The translations under genes were made by a program, and so were the position numbers. Shown here one piece after another: positions 20,824 through 30,931 of a stretch of 64,000 nt of DNA; the first letter of the stretch is position 1, and every line of letters begins with the position of its first letter. The DNA lies in the NCBI RefSeq assembly GCF_963678635.1, contig NW_026971562.1, forward strand, positions 126,001 to 190,000, read 5' to 3'. A model generated the notes under the pieces. That model was not told the DNA's origin and did no database searches. It worked only from the letters and a program-made list of their open reading frames with translations. This DNA is from Symsagittifera roscoffensis (Eukaryota > Xenacoelomorpha > Acoela > Convolutidae).

Positions 20824-22644
20824 TCATCTGGCGTTCTTCGCCTTCGAGGTACCAGACCCAGACGTATTTGACACCGTAATCTGTTTCAACAGTGCCTCTT
20901 CATCATCGGAGCTAATCACGATCTCCTCCCAAGCTTTCAGCTGTTCATAGGACCGCATCCATTCCCTCTGCTCCTGCAACCTCTTTGCTTGGTTGGGCAA
21001 AAACTTCACCCTCGACTCTCGGTTCAAACAGAAGGAATTGTGCAGACTCAGGCTCACATTCTTCGCCAAGTCTTCCTCCAGTATTGACTCTCTCGCCTTA
21101 GTATTATTTCTTGACATACTACCAACTCTTTTCCACCCCGTCGTGATCGCATTTCGATGGGTCAGCAGAGGTCTCTTGAAGGCTTCTGGTCCTATCTCGG
21201 CCAGGAACTGTCGATATTCCTTTTGATGTGATCCTTCGTCACCATGTACAACCAAGATGTCAACGTCGCTCGAAACCACGGAAAGAATCTTATACGGCTC
21301 CATACGTGTCTGACCTCCATTGGTATGGCGAATACTTTACATGCAGTCTCAAACAACTCAAGTCTCCTGCTGCAATCTATCGCGTATATCGACTCTGCCG
21401 TAGGCGTCTTCGACTCCCGATATTTCGTCACATTTTCCTCAATCCATCGTAAAGCTAACATTGTGCTTACCACCATGAGCGTCACCTTTTGCCTGTGATC
21501 CGGTACTCGGTACTCCTATCGACCGAATTTCTTCTACATCCCATACCAGGCAGAGGTTTGCGTGATCCGGATATCACACCGTTTGTGCCAGATAGTGGCA
21601 TGGACATTCCCCATGTGTGATGTCAGTGCTCCGAAGGTTGCGCTCTCCCAAGGCTTCTAGGAGAGGTTCAAATTCCATCATTTTCTCGTGTAACTCCATT
21701 TTTGGAGCACCACCCATCGGTTTCCCGATCACGTTTTGTCTCTCGTGGTCACTTGTGTTTTCACTTTCTAAACCCAAGAGTTCCTCACCCCAGATTTCAC
21801 TCAAGTCGTCACTCTGTTCTCTCGGCACATATCCCCGGATTTTCCTCAATAACCTGTCTGAGTGATGCGACATCCGAGCCAACCTTACACACTTGGGCAC
21901 CGAGAAGGCCTTGTCCACTAATTTCCTTTGGCTGGATCGCCATGTGTAGTGGGTAGTGGCTGCCGCATAGGTTGGCCATCACTGACCCTACTAGGGACTT
22001 CGCATTTATTGGCAGACCATAGGCTTCACTCATAGGAAATCCCATTTCCGCCTCAAGCCCTACCTTCCATCTCCTGATGTGTTTCTGGGTCACCTGCAAC
22101 ACCCCAGGCCATGACTCCACACTCAACGCAGTCACCAAATGGTGTTCAGACTCAAGTCTCTCCAGTGACTGCAGACTGCACATCCTCGAGAAGAATCCCA
22201 GAGCTGTCGCTATGTTCACAGTGGTACTCGCGTAACACTCAGCAACTATCTGTACTTCACTCTTCTCCCTCTCGGTGATGTCTTCAAACCAAGTGACTAG
22301 TTCTTCTTTTTGGAAGGGTTGTATACTAACGCATGACCGTCCATCACAGGTGTGTTCTCCACCCCACACGTCGAATCAAGACAACTACCCGGCTCCATCT
22401 TCTTCGCCGATCCTAGCTTACTCGTCTTTTCGCCTGACTCCTTCACCTGAGGCAAGAACAGCTTGCTCAATATTGCTAGATCTTCATCTTCCGTCGGTGC
22501 TAACCTCACTCGCTCCTTGACTTCCTCGATCAGGCTCGCGTGGGGATGTGGGCACCAGGAGGGCCTTATCAATTTCCATACCACTCCCAGATTCGTGACT
22601 ATCATGCCGTTCCCGTTACCCATCTTCAGCTCGACTCTTTTACT
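20824..22644 (-). pseudogene. C-terminal part of the accessory polyprotein, unrecognised
   Basis: A string of minus-strand frames (22297-22623, 21809-22369, 21574-21918, 21192-21485, 20824-21303) overlap and change frame, as expected of one decayed long gene. Readable landmarks are SIQPFQKEELVTWFEDI, ALRWIEENVTKYRESKTP, EYRQFLAEIGPEAF and an acidic SSDDEEALL near the end. The last frame stops at 20824, about 450 bp before the 3' LTR. There is no signal peptide, no convincing transmembrane segment and no motif I can assign. It may be structural or regulatory, and there is no evidence that it is an envelope protein. Confidence 0.55.
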
Positions 22645-23745
22645 TCAGCGCGGCACGCTTATCACCTCTGGTGTTTTCTCGAGAATCAAGCCCAAGCTCG
22701 GTCTCTCTCTTTCTACTGTGTCTATCTCCACTATCTTCTCTGTCCAAAACTTTAGTAGCTCCGCTACCTCGGGGCTCCTGTGAGCGCCTCCAGCTTCCGA
22801 GTCTAAGAAAGGGTTGTACGCTATCCCCATTACTCCAGACACGTACTGATATTCTCCCTTCTTGTTGGGTTTCGAGTACTCCCCTGACGAGGCCAAGTTA
22901 CGGTGTATGTCATGTCCCTCCTCAAACTTCTTGTTGTAAAATCTCCGTATCTCGTCTAACTTTCTGTGGCTCTCTAGAGACTGCCCGGAACCATCCTCCT
23001 TTTCTATCCCAGTACTCTGGTACACATTCAAGATGACTGCTGAGATTCTCTTCTCCACTGTCTTACTTCCTATTGCTCTTTGTTGACATGCTAGGATGGC
23101 ACTATCGGTCATCACCGACATTATCCACCTCAAGAAACAAGTAGCATGTTTCCTCCTTGCCATGCTCAAGCCTGAATTATCCCTAGCAATGTGTTGCTTC
23201 AGTGTCTGATATACTTCTAGATTTTTGCCACCCATTTTCAACTTGGCATGCGAGGTCAGCGTTTCTAGTTCTATTCCCACCAGGCTCCACGCGAACATCA
23301 GTTGTCCCGCTGTTCTAACGAAGGGATTCGTCATTAATGGCGATGCCGATGAGGATGTCCTCATCGCTTCTTCAAAATGATCCCATAACAAGCTCTGCCA
23401 AGTTCTCTTCAGTTGGCTCCCCAATTCTAATTTGTTAATCTCAACCTTCTGCTGGGTAGCCCAGTTGCGTTGCTTGCGTGACACTCCACTGTCCAGTTTC
23501 TTTAGGCAATCGTCCAGTTCCTTCAATGTCGCCAGGGCCACCCACCACTGCCGGGAGGTGTTCCTCGTTTTATTCTTCTCAAGAGGATCACTAGTTACTT
23601 GCTTCCCAGTGGCCTGGAGTTCACTTGAGACCCACTCTTTGCCAACATCCACTTCCCATGTCTGCCCGCTCGTCGAACTTCTTTTCATATTCGTCTTCTG
23701 GGGCCTGAAGTCTTCTTCAGTTGTCGAGTTGGTGGAAACCTCCAT
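22645..23745 (-). CDS. Longest open piece of the accessory polyprotein, 366 codons, unrecognised
   Basis: This is the longest uninterrupted ORF in the element. It is mainly helical, with charged N-terminal sequence (TTEEDFRPQKTNMKRSS) and then WWVALATLKELDDCLKKL, SQLKRTWQSLLWDHFEEA, LKQHIARDNSGLSMARRK and KFEEGHDIHRNL. Composition is soluble and cytosolic in style. The first Met at 23745 is simply the first after a frame break, and related coding sequence continues upstream in other frames (23972-25151). It lies between the SGNH-bearing part and the C-terminal part and is probably one segment of a single large precursor. No domain family is recognised. Confidence 0.5.
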   Translation of the reverse strand: MEVSTNSTTEEDFRPQKTNMKRSSTSGQTWEVDVGKEWVSSELQATGKQVTSDPLEKNKTRNTSRQWWVALATLKELDDCLKKLDSGVSRKQRNWATQQKVEINKLELGSQLKRTWQSLLWDHFEEAMRTSSSASPLMTNPFVRTAGQLMFAWSLVGIELETLTSHAKLKMGGKNLEVYQTLKQHIARDNSGLSMARRKHATCFLRWIMSVMTDSAILACQQRAIGSKTVEKRISAVILNVYQSTGIEKEDGSGQSLESHRKLDEIRRFYNKKFEEGHDIHRNLASSGEYSKPNKKGEYQYVSGVMGIAYNPFLDSEAGGAHRSPEVAELLKFWTEKIVEIDTVERERPSLGLILEKTPEVISVPR

Positions 23746-25181
23746 CTCTTTCTCTTCCTCGAGCAGCTTCCTAGGCTCGGAGCTACTCTTGTAGGCTGCC
23801 GTCTTCTACCGCGCCAGAACCATGGGAGCCGTCTCTCTCAGGTTTTTCTCAGAGACAGCGTCCGCCGTAGGACTACTCAACCCTCTACCTCTCTCTTTCT
23901 CTTGCGAGACTTCACGTCTCTACTTGGGGGCGTTGCGGTTATCATCACTGATTCGACTTCTTTGTCTCCATCTAACCCTTCCAACTCTTGCCTCCTCCTG
24001 CTCGAGCCTTAAGGATATTAGTACTTTTGATTATATTAACCATACCCCCTTTTACACTTTCAACTATTTTATCGACAGTTTTTGGTTTCAGAGTAGAGCT
24101 GTCTTTACATTCATCATCTCTGGTCGTCGGTTGCGCCTCTCTGAATTCGACCATTTTGCTCAGCAGTTCTTTTCTCGCTTTCTCATCCAGCCCGGTGGCC
24201 ATCAGGACAGGTTCTCCGAACTTCACCACCGTGTTCCACAGCTCTTCTTTGAAGTTGTCTAGTGTGATCTCGCTATTCGTTTCTTGGTTAAATTCCCTCA
24301 AGAATTCTCGCCAAGCCTTCTCGTCTAGAGTCCCCAGGAACATGGTCTTGTTTCCTTCGAAGGTATTCTTTTCGCTTTCCTCCGCACTCAAGAATATCAT
24401 TCCCATAATGGAAGTCTCGCCCGTCAGTGGTAACTCTAGATTCTTGCGGGGAGATTAGTTCAGAGGTGGTGTGGCAGTATCTGCCCAATCGTCTCCGCTC
24501 AGGTCTTTCAGCAGTTCTTGAGTGGTGAAATCCTCCTCTGCTGGTTTTGGTTCAGGCGTGTTCCCTTCTTCCATTTCCTCTCCTGCCTCACTGAGAGTCT
24601 CATCCATGCTTTCATCTTCTGACTCCGCCTTCCTACTCTCAAGTATCCTTCTAAACCGGTCTTCCACGGGGCCGCTTCTCTTGTCTCCAGGGGTGCCCAC
24701 TGAGTGTCGCTGGGTCTGACTTTTTGTACTCTGTCAGTGCTACATATAATGAGCCTGCCGCATCCAGCTCCTTCCCTTCCTGTCTCATCTCCACCTGTTC
24801 CAATCCATAAGGCGCCCGGTATTTTCTTGTGGCAAACTTCATCTCGTCCTTTAGCGCGATGTGCCCTTCTTCTAAAGTCATCCTGCCATCGTCCCACACC
24901 GGTAACATGTTTTCTAAACCCACCCGATCGAGCGTTCTCAAGACCTCTCGCACCTCGAACTTCGGAGGCAATAAGCCTCTCATATTTTTCGCCTGGGTCG
25001 TCCATGAATTTATTTTTATGTCACTTGTATGGAAATAGACCGCTGCGGTATTTCCGATGAACAGGGGATCCCAGCCAACAGTGAATTCCCTTTGCTGCCT
25101 TTCTACCGCAGCTCTTGCGAACAGAGATGGGACCACCGTGGAGTTATTCATTCCCAGGGTCTTTCTCCTGACTGTTGGGAA
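23746..25181 (-). pseudogene. Accessory polyprotein, middle-C region (frameshifted)
   Basis: The open pieces 23972-24406, 24455-24700, 24508-25005 and 24651-25151 lie in different minus-strand frames. Landmarks are KAWREFLREFNQETNSE, DESMDETLSEAGEEMEE (acidic linker), LLPPKFEVREVLRTLDRVG and MTLEEGHIALKDEMKF. The overlaps and shifts indicate loss of the frame after insertion. No known domain was seen. Confidence 0.5.
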
Positions 25182-27259
25182 CTAAGGAATGGTCGCTGGC
25201 AAGATTTCCTTCTCTAGTATCGCCTCTAGATCCTTTTTCACCAAATTGGAGCTCTTCTTCCATGCTGGAATTCTCAAAATCTCTTGTCCATTCGCCGCCA
25301 GGGGATTCAAGTTCCAGAACTTGGGGTAAGTCTCAATGGGGCCTTCACGTTTTCCCCCCATCCTGCACTGCAGTTGCCCTCGGAAATTGTACACCACCAT
25401 TTCGGCATCTTTCACTTTCCCAAAGAGTACCGTGCTACTCATTTGTGCCCTCAGCACCTCTTGGCGACATCAGTTGAGTGCCGTCCCATCCAACACGCTT
25501 ACCAAGCTCAAGTGCACTACAGAGTTGCGGTAAGCCGCCACAAGAGGATTCAGAAATGCATAAGTCACCGCTGGCCTGTAAATACAAGTTACGACCTCCT
25601 CCAGTCCACTGATGATTCCCACTGGATCAGATCTCATTGCCAGGCATAGGTCCGTCAGCAGAGGTATGCCACCATTCACCTCTCTCCACTCATCTCTAGT
25701 TTTTGTGTTCTTTTCTTCGCCAGTCATGTGCCGATTCTGCATCAGGAGATACTCTACCAACAGCGTATTTAGTCTCGCCGCATTTAGGCTCCCCATATTT
25801 CATCAACCGATGAAACGATATCAGCTCACCATGGGTCAGGAGCACCAGTGCCAGATACCCATCATATTCGAAATGTCTCAACACCCCTACTGAACATGTA
25901 CGCTGGACCCATGTTAAACAGGTACCTCGGGTAAACTAGGTACAGGGCTAGCAAGAGGCTTATGGGCATGTTTAATAGTTCTTTTACAAAAGCCCCGAAA
26001 ATAGTTTCTTTCGCTCTAAACACTTCAGCCAAGAATTCTTTTCCCCAGCAAGGACTCAAGAATCTCAGGATCTCGTGATCTTTCCTCGTCCTGAGCTCGC
26101 CTTTTGCGTGCTCCCTCCAGAATCCTCCGATGATGACTTCGTTCGCGGCCGCGACGCACCTGGCCACCGTCATTTCCCTTCTTTCGGCTACCTCCAATTG
26201 CTCCTCAAGAAACTCCCAGATCTGCTTCACAAGAGGTGGAGCACTCTCCCTCGTCTTATCTGTGGCATTCTCCAATCTTGGAATTAAAAACGGCAACCTG
26301 CCTCTTTCTTGCGTTAGCCAGTACACCATCGCCTCCAGGTGTTTCTCAGTCGCAGCCACGTTCTTCCTCTCGTTACTGGGTCCAGTCAAGTCCATACTTC
26401 GGAACCACAGGTTAGCCATCAAGTGACTTATTATCGGGTGGTCATCCCCTATAGCCGGGCTGAACTTGAGTTGTCTGGCAGAGTTCGAGATCTCCAGCAA
26501 AAGGACTTCATCCAAGACAATGAGGATATCTGCCAATTCATAGAATCCCCGCAACGCGTGGGACACGTCCGCCCACGCCGCCGCCAATTCTGACTTCTGA
26601 AGCTTCAAGTTCGTCGGTTCTAACTCTCGAATGGGGGCTGCCATCACGATCCATCATGCGTTCCCCTCGGCTATCAAGACCAAAACAGCGTATACAAACT
26701 GCAGAGCGGGAGGCATGCTCGCGTACCCGGGGGATGTCGTGAAGACCACTCTTGTCTTAGGCCCCAATCGGGATGTGACATTTTCTTGTACCTCATTCAT
26801 CGCGGCAAATAACGTCTGGATAGCCTCCCAGATTTTCTTTGGCGCAGGCTCATCACCTTTGAGTTGCTTAAGAAATCCAGTCGCATGCAGGTGGTCCTTC
26901 ATCCCTTGAAACAGCAATAGCTCTGGCTCACAAGACATTTCGGACTTTATTGCGACCACCAGGGTCAACATTTGATTCAATTCAGCGCCTGGCAGCGAGT
27001 ATACCAGGGTTTCCGGCCAGAATAACTTGGGAGACGTTCCCTCGAAGTCTGATCCTGCCACAATAATCACCCTCGCGGCTGCTGGATTCGCACTATCGTA
27101 AATTGCCAATATCTTGGCCAATTGGGCACTCTCGCAGGGTTTCCCATATCTTGGGTCATCTGCCAACCTCGCACCTTCATAAGCAGCATCTGGCAGCTCC
27201 ATCTCTTTTGGATCCAGTAGCTTGTCTAGAACCCTCAACTGCGCGGGAGGGAGTGCCAA
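25182..27259 (-). pseudogene. Accessory polyprotein, middle region (201- and 261-codon open pieces)
   Basis: The two largest pieces, 26654-27259 and 25862-26647, lie in the same frame and are almost contiguous (one nonsense codon between). Smaller frames follow to 25182. The first piece contains ARVIIVAGSDFEGTSPKLF and LLLFQGMKDHLHATGFL, followed by RVVFTTSPGYASMPPALQF. That alternation of hydrophobic strands with loops suggests an alpha/beta domain, possibly a second, diverged SGNH-like fold lacking the Ser motif (speculation). The second piece is helical (VSHALRGFYELADILIVLDE, FLEEQLEVAERREMTVAR) and ends in the moderately hydrophobic LLNMPISLLLALYLVYPRYL. Function unknown. Confidence 0.5.
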
Positions 27260-27663
27260 CTGATTCTGGCAATGCTGTTTTGGTATTTAGGGGCTCCGCT
27301 ATGAGTCCCGGACTCCCCAGCAACTTGAGAGGTCTGTAGTTGATAGGTCCCATAACTGATCTTGTGGGAATCCAAGTCAGATCCACCGTCTCCATCATTC
27401 TCGCTCTTGAGAAAAGCGTTTCGTGAGCCTTTAACCAGTCCACACACTGGTGCCTGCCCAAATCCTTGTGTGACACCAGCTCGAGGCCCAGAGCTTCCTC
27501 CAATCTTGTCTCCGCCGGTCTCTCCACCCTCTTGCTCTCTATCACTACCATCGGGGACACTATCGAACTTTGGGGTGTTGGTGACATTGCCCCCTCGGCC
27601 TCCATCGGCGCGCGGAACCTGGTAATCTAGTACGGCTACTTCTCGAGCTGTCTCTAGAATCAA
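27235..27663 (-). pseudogene. Low-complexity linker after the SGNH domain
   Basis: Two overlapping minus-strand frames (27235-27663 and 27177-27605) cover the junction between the SGNH domain and the next region. They contain LEEALGLELVSHKDLGRHQC and MGPINYRPLKLLG in one frame. The change of frame at about 27600 shows a frameshift. No domain was recognised. Confidence 0.4.
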
Positions 27664-28498
27664 CTCTTGCCCGCAGGCTACTGGTCAGATCTCTTGAGGC
27701 AAGGAAAGGAGGGTTTGGAGGTAGGCCGAACGTGAATTGGGCCGTCTCAAGCATATCTGCCTCCAATGCACCTATATGCCTTTGGAAAACGCCGTTCAAC
27801 CATTCCATTCCCCTAGGTCTATCGAAATGAATTCCATCTGAAGATGCATCGTCGGGGAAGGATCGCTCCATTTGCTCAGCTACATCCAACAGTCCAGTTG
27901 GAAGGACACTCTTCTGATGTATTTGCCTGACTACCTCGTTCAGGTTCCGCATTTTCGTGTTCATCTCCATCGCGTGTTGGTCGGCCTTCATATTATAAGG
28001 GATGGTACAAACTGTCAATATAGCGGGATCCATCTGAATTCGTAGCTCCTCAAGGATACAGCTCAACTTGTCATGTAGTCCCATGACCTTCCTTGACTCA
28101 CCTCTGGATACGTCATTAGTCCCGATCATTAAAGTCACCGTGTATACTCTCGCCATCCCTAGCAGCTCGAGTGATGCCAATATCTGTGGCGTCGCGGCTC
28201 CAGAGAAACTCAGGATCCCATTCTGCCAATGTGATTGAATCCGGGTCAGCGCCCGCAGCAGGCTGTCCCCTATGATTAGGTGGACCGTACCCTCCGGCAC
28301 ACGTGGCTGTGTATGGTATAACACCCAACTCGCGTCCTGGAAGCAATCCCTTCTGGCTCTTTGTGCCGCATTCCAATCCATGCGGTTGTGCCTGTGGTAT
28401 CTGTCCTCCGTGTTCTTTTTGTAACTTGCGATTACCACATTCCTGACCGGTTGCTCCCTCCAAGTCCGGGGGTAACTCCACTCTGGCTGGAATCTCAC
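27560..28498 (-). CDS. SGNH/GDSL-type hydrolase domain, catalytic residues intact
   Basis: This 312-codon ORF carries the four SGNH blocks in order: IIGDSLLRAL (Ser79), FSGAATPQIL (Gly100), LMIGTNDVSRG (Asn128) and SSDGIHFDRPRGMEWLN (Asp221 and His224). Spacing is normal for this family of serine esterases and lipases. Related esterase domains are known in ORF1 of CR1-like LINEs, but they are not a standard part of Gypsy elements. It follows a coiled-coil region from which it is separated by a frameshift near 28450-28500, so the Met at 28498 is probably not the native start. Substrate unknown. Conservation of all catalytic positions in an otherwise broken element suggests that the domain was functional in the parent. 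Confidence 0.85.
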   Translation of the reverse strand: MRFQPEWSYPRTWREQPVRNVVIASYKKNTEDRYHRHNRMDWNAAQRARRDCFQDASWVLYHTQPRVPEGTVHLIIGDSLLRALTRIQSHWQNGILSFSGAATPQILASLELLGMARVYTVTLMIGTNDVSRGESRKVMGLHDKLSCILEELRIQMDPAILTVCTIPYNMKADQHAMEMNTKMRNLNEVVRQIHQKSVLPTGLLDVAEQMERSFPDDASSDGIHFDRPRGMEWLNGVFQRHIGALEADMLETAQFTFGLPPNPPFLASRDLTSSLRARVDSRDSSRSSRTRLPGSARRWRPRGQCHQHPKVR

Positions 28499-29513
28499 GA
28501 TTTCTCAGTTGTAACCTCTCATTCAATTCTTTCAGACGCGACGAGCTGTCGCTCACCTGAATGCCGCTCGGGGTTGAACTCGGGGTATACCCCGGCAGTG
28601 CTACGTCCATCAATGGGCGTATCGGTTGTGTCTGTAGACTACGCAGGGAGGACGTTGATTCTGTCGGTATCCATACTTCCAGACCCTCGTTCATGTGTTC
28701 TTGAGCCGCGCGATCTAGGTTAAACCGCCCCTTTGACATGGGAGCCTCATCCACCTCCATTCGTGACTCCGGCCTCGAACCTGCGGCCGTGCGCTCCGTG
28801 GTCCTTGCTCCCTTCTGCCTGTCGAGCTCTCGTTGTCGCCGCTGGATTTTCTCTAGCTCCGACTTTGATTGCTCGCAATTCGCCGCGTTCTCTCGCAACC
28901 TTTGCTCTTGCTGGTGCTAGGCCTTCAGTGTCTCAAGGTCACGCCGCGCTTGGTTTCTTTCAATGATCGCCTGATCTCTCTCCAGATTCGCTTGGTTTCT
29001 CTCGAGCTTCGCCTGATCCCGGTCAAGAATTGCATTGTTCTTCTCCCTTAGCGCCCTCTCAAGCTCCCTCTTCATATTACTGAGGTCAGGGTACGCCTCC
29101 TCCGTTTGCTGTGCTCGCGTCATGGAAGGTGGCTTGCTCGTTGATTGGCCCGCAGACTTTACCGAGGGCCTGGTTGGTAGTGGGGACTCTCCCGCACCAT
29201 ACTCAGTATTGTTGCTCAAGCCAGGATTTCTTGCCAAATTGAATCCTCTCACCCCTCCGTCCACATTCCAGGACAGCCACCTGGTCTGCTCCTGGTTGGA
29301 TGTACTATCAGTGGTGTAGCCGACCATCAAGACAGCTTCTGTTGCAGACTCCCTGCAATCACCCTGTTCTTCTAGCTGGAGGATGGCGTTCAGCATCACT
29401 GCCATCCTCTCATCCACCTGGGTATAATCCAGGTACCTCAAGCGTCTGTATAACTCATCAAGCGTGGGTCTCTTTAGAGCCGCGGGCATGGACTTCCAGA
29501 ATCGATCTGCCAT
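28116..29513 (-). pseudogene. Coiled-coil N-terminal region of the accessory polyprotein
   Basis: The first ORF, 28917-29513 (198 codons), starts MADRFWKSMPAALKRPTLDEL. It ends in a repetitive coiled coil built on RDQAKLERNQANLERDQ-like heptads, then meets a TAG. The same frame continues (28116-28898) with more coil (KSELEKIQRRQRELDRQ) and a Pro/Ser-rich linker before the frame shifts into the SGNH ORF. I read this as the N-terminus of one protein: start at 29513, oligomerising coil, linker, SGNH domain. The start is supported by being the first Met after the gene-free spacer at 29514-29928, about 200 nt downstream of a splice-acceptor-like site. Confidence 0.65.
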
Positions 29514-29530
29514 TTCTATAATCTCTAGAT

Positions 29531-29600
29531 CATCTTGAGTATTACCTTACCAACTTGAGATTTACCGTACCAACTTGAGTATTACCGTACCAACTTGAGT
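29531..29600. repeat. 20-bp tandem repeat upstream of the accessory ORF
   Basis: About 3.5 copies of caacttgagtattaccgtac (29531-29600) lie just upstream of the ATG at 29513 on the minus strand. Copies differ by one or two bases. Position suggests a leader or regulatory role for the accessory gene; that is inference. Confidence 0.7.
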
Positions 29601-29719
29601 ACTTGAGAAATATCTTTTGCACAATTCTTTTAAATGTTGCTGATCGCGAAATTGCTCAAGACCTTCTTTCTCTTTCAAGTGAGTTTTCGTTGGATTGTCG
29701 ACTTTGTTTATCAAATCAA

Positions 29720-29730
29720 TCTGAAAACAA
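29720..29730 (-). promoter_or_regulatory. Nematode-type splice acceptor before the accessory ORF
   Basis: On the minus strand, tgttttcag ends at 29721 and is followed by ATTGATTTGATAAAC. It matches the TTTTCAG acceptor consensus of nematodes, and it lies in the gene-free spacer 29514-29928 between the macro-like ORF and the coiled-coil/SGNH ORF. It could create a spliced subgenomic mRNA for the downstream protein, as env genes are expressed in retroviruses. No donor was assigned. Confidence 0.35.
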
Positions 29731-29928
29731 AATTCATTTTAAGACCAAGATTTCAAGTTCCTAACATAAAACCCCCCTCATTACTGTAGTTAAAACCTTA
29801 TCACTCCATTCGTTCTATCAGAGTAATTCAATCGGAAGTTTTCTAAGAGCATGCAGATTCATATTAAGTTTTAGCACCGTCATTTTTCTAAATTTTAATT
29901 GTCATACCAGTCGCGTTTTAACATCCTT

Positions 29929-30501
29929 TTACATGTCCTGTGCCCCAATACCTAACTTGAGATCCCTTCGTATCCAACTCGAGACCCCCATGCACCCGAC
30001 CCAGGCGATGCTCAAGTAGTATTTCTGGTGCAGATGTACCATTATCTCCGTTTCTGCGAAGACAACGTGTATGATAGCGTATAATTCCCTTGGATTCAAA
30101 TTGCCCCTGTTTGGGTCATAGACCGGCATCGAGACCTCCGTTATTCTTCTTTCGATCATGAAGTCTCGTAGTCTTGTTAGTGTCAACATCACGTGTTCAG
30201 GATCGATCGAGTTCCTTTCATTGACCCTCGTCACTAGGAAGCACAGGTATTTGCCTGGGACTTGCGCTATTAATGGGGGAAGCGCCGCCCTTCCTCCCAG
30301 CCCCGGTCTCTGTCTGAATAGACACTCCACGTTCTGGTTTTCTCTCTTGAAGTCGGCCTCCCGTCTTGACTTGAAACTCATGTCCAGCGTGATACAGATC
30401 GCGCTAGTCCAGTATGACAGAATGAAGTCGCTATCAGTTATCAGAATGTTCTGCGAGTAATCGTTGTGTATTTCATACTTAGTTTTGAAATTCCGACCGA
30501 A
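29929..30501 (-). CDS. Macro-domain-like ORF (TARG1/OARD1 type), diverged
   Basis: The reading is open from a TAG at 30502-30504 to 29929; the first Met is at 30381. Order of motifs: NILITDSDFILSYWTSA, ICITLDMSFKSRREADF, RAALPPLIAQVPGKYLCFLV, TLTRLRDFMIERRITEVSMP, then NPRELYAIIHVVFAETEIMV. The pattern of a core strand, FLVT strand, SLRxLRDxxxExxxxxxxMP helix-strand and IIxxVFxxTxI helix-strand matches macro domains of the TARG1/OARD1/Poa1 branch, which bind or remove ADP-ribose. The usual Gly-rich loop after MP is replaced by VYDPNRGNLN, so catalysis may be lost. Further coherent sense-strand text upstream (to about 30830) in shifted frames suggests a longer N-terminal part. It lies between pol and the SGNH gene. 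Confidence 0.6.
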   Translation of the reverse strand, partial: FGRNFKTKYEIHNDYSQNILITDSDFILSYWTSAICITLDMSFKSRREADFKRENQNVECLFRQRPGLGGRAALPPLIAQVPGKYLCFLVTRVNERNSIDPEHVMLTLTRLRDFMIERRITEVSMPVYDPNRGNLNPRELYAIIHVVFAETEIMVHLHQKYYLSIAWVGCMGVSSWIRRDLKLGIGAQDM

Positions 30502-30931
30502 CTATGGTAGGCTCAGCCTCCTCCCCATCCAGTTCCAGTACGCTCGTTTCTCTCACTTCTCTAAGTTTCTTTATCCTCAAATTTTCGGTGTGGGTAAGTC
30601 CCGCCCCCACTCCCCGGACAAAAATATTTATCGATGTCCCGTCGATGATGTTAGGTCTAAATTATCTGGGAGAATGTCGAGCGGCCTGTCTGTTGCCGTC
30701 CAGCCGAAGAGGGGATCTTCCGTTTTATTATGTTTTCTCGCTGACACGTCACACGTCGACTTGTTGAATGCTTTGCCCTTCGCAGCTTCCGTTCTTGACA
30801 TCGTGCATCCACTCTAGTATCCTCAAGTTAGTATTCTCCCTCCTCTCTATCTCGCTCTATTCCAAGTCTGTCTCTAGTTCTGGTGTCGAGTAGTCTTCCT
30901 GCGGGTAGTGTTCACCATTATCGATAATTTG

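Noticed and set aside
22645-23745. Envelope protein hypothesis for the accessory region
   Set aside because: No signal peptide, no clear transmembrane anchor and no heptad fusion architecture were seen. The coil at 28.9-29.2 kb precedes an SGNH domain instead.
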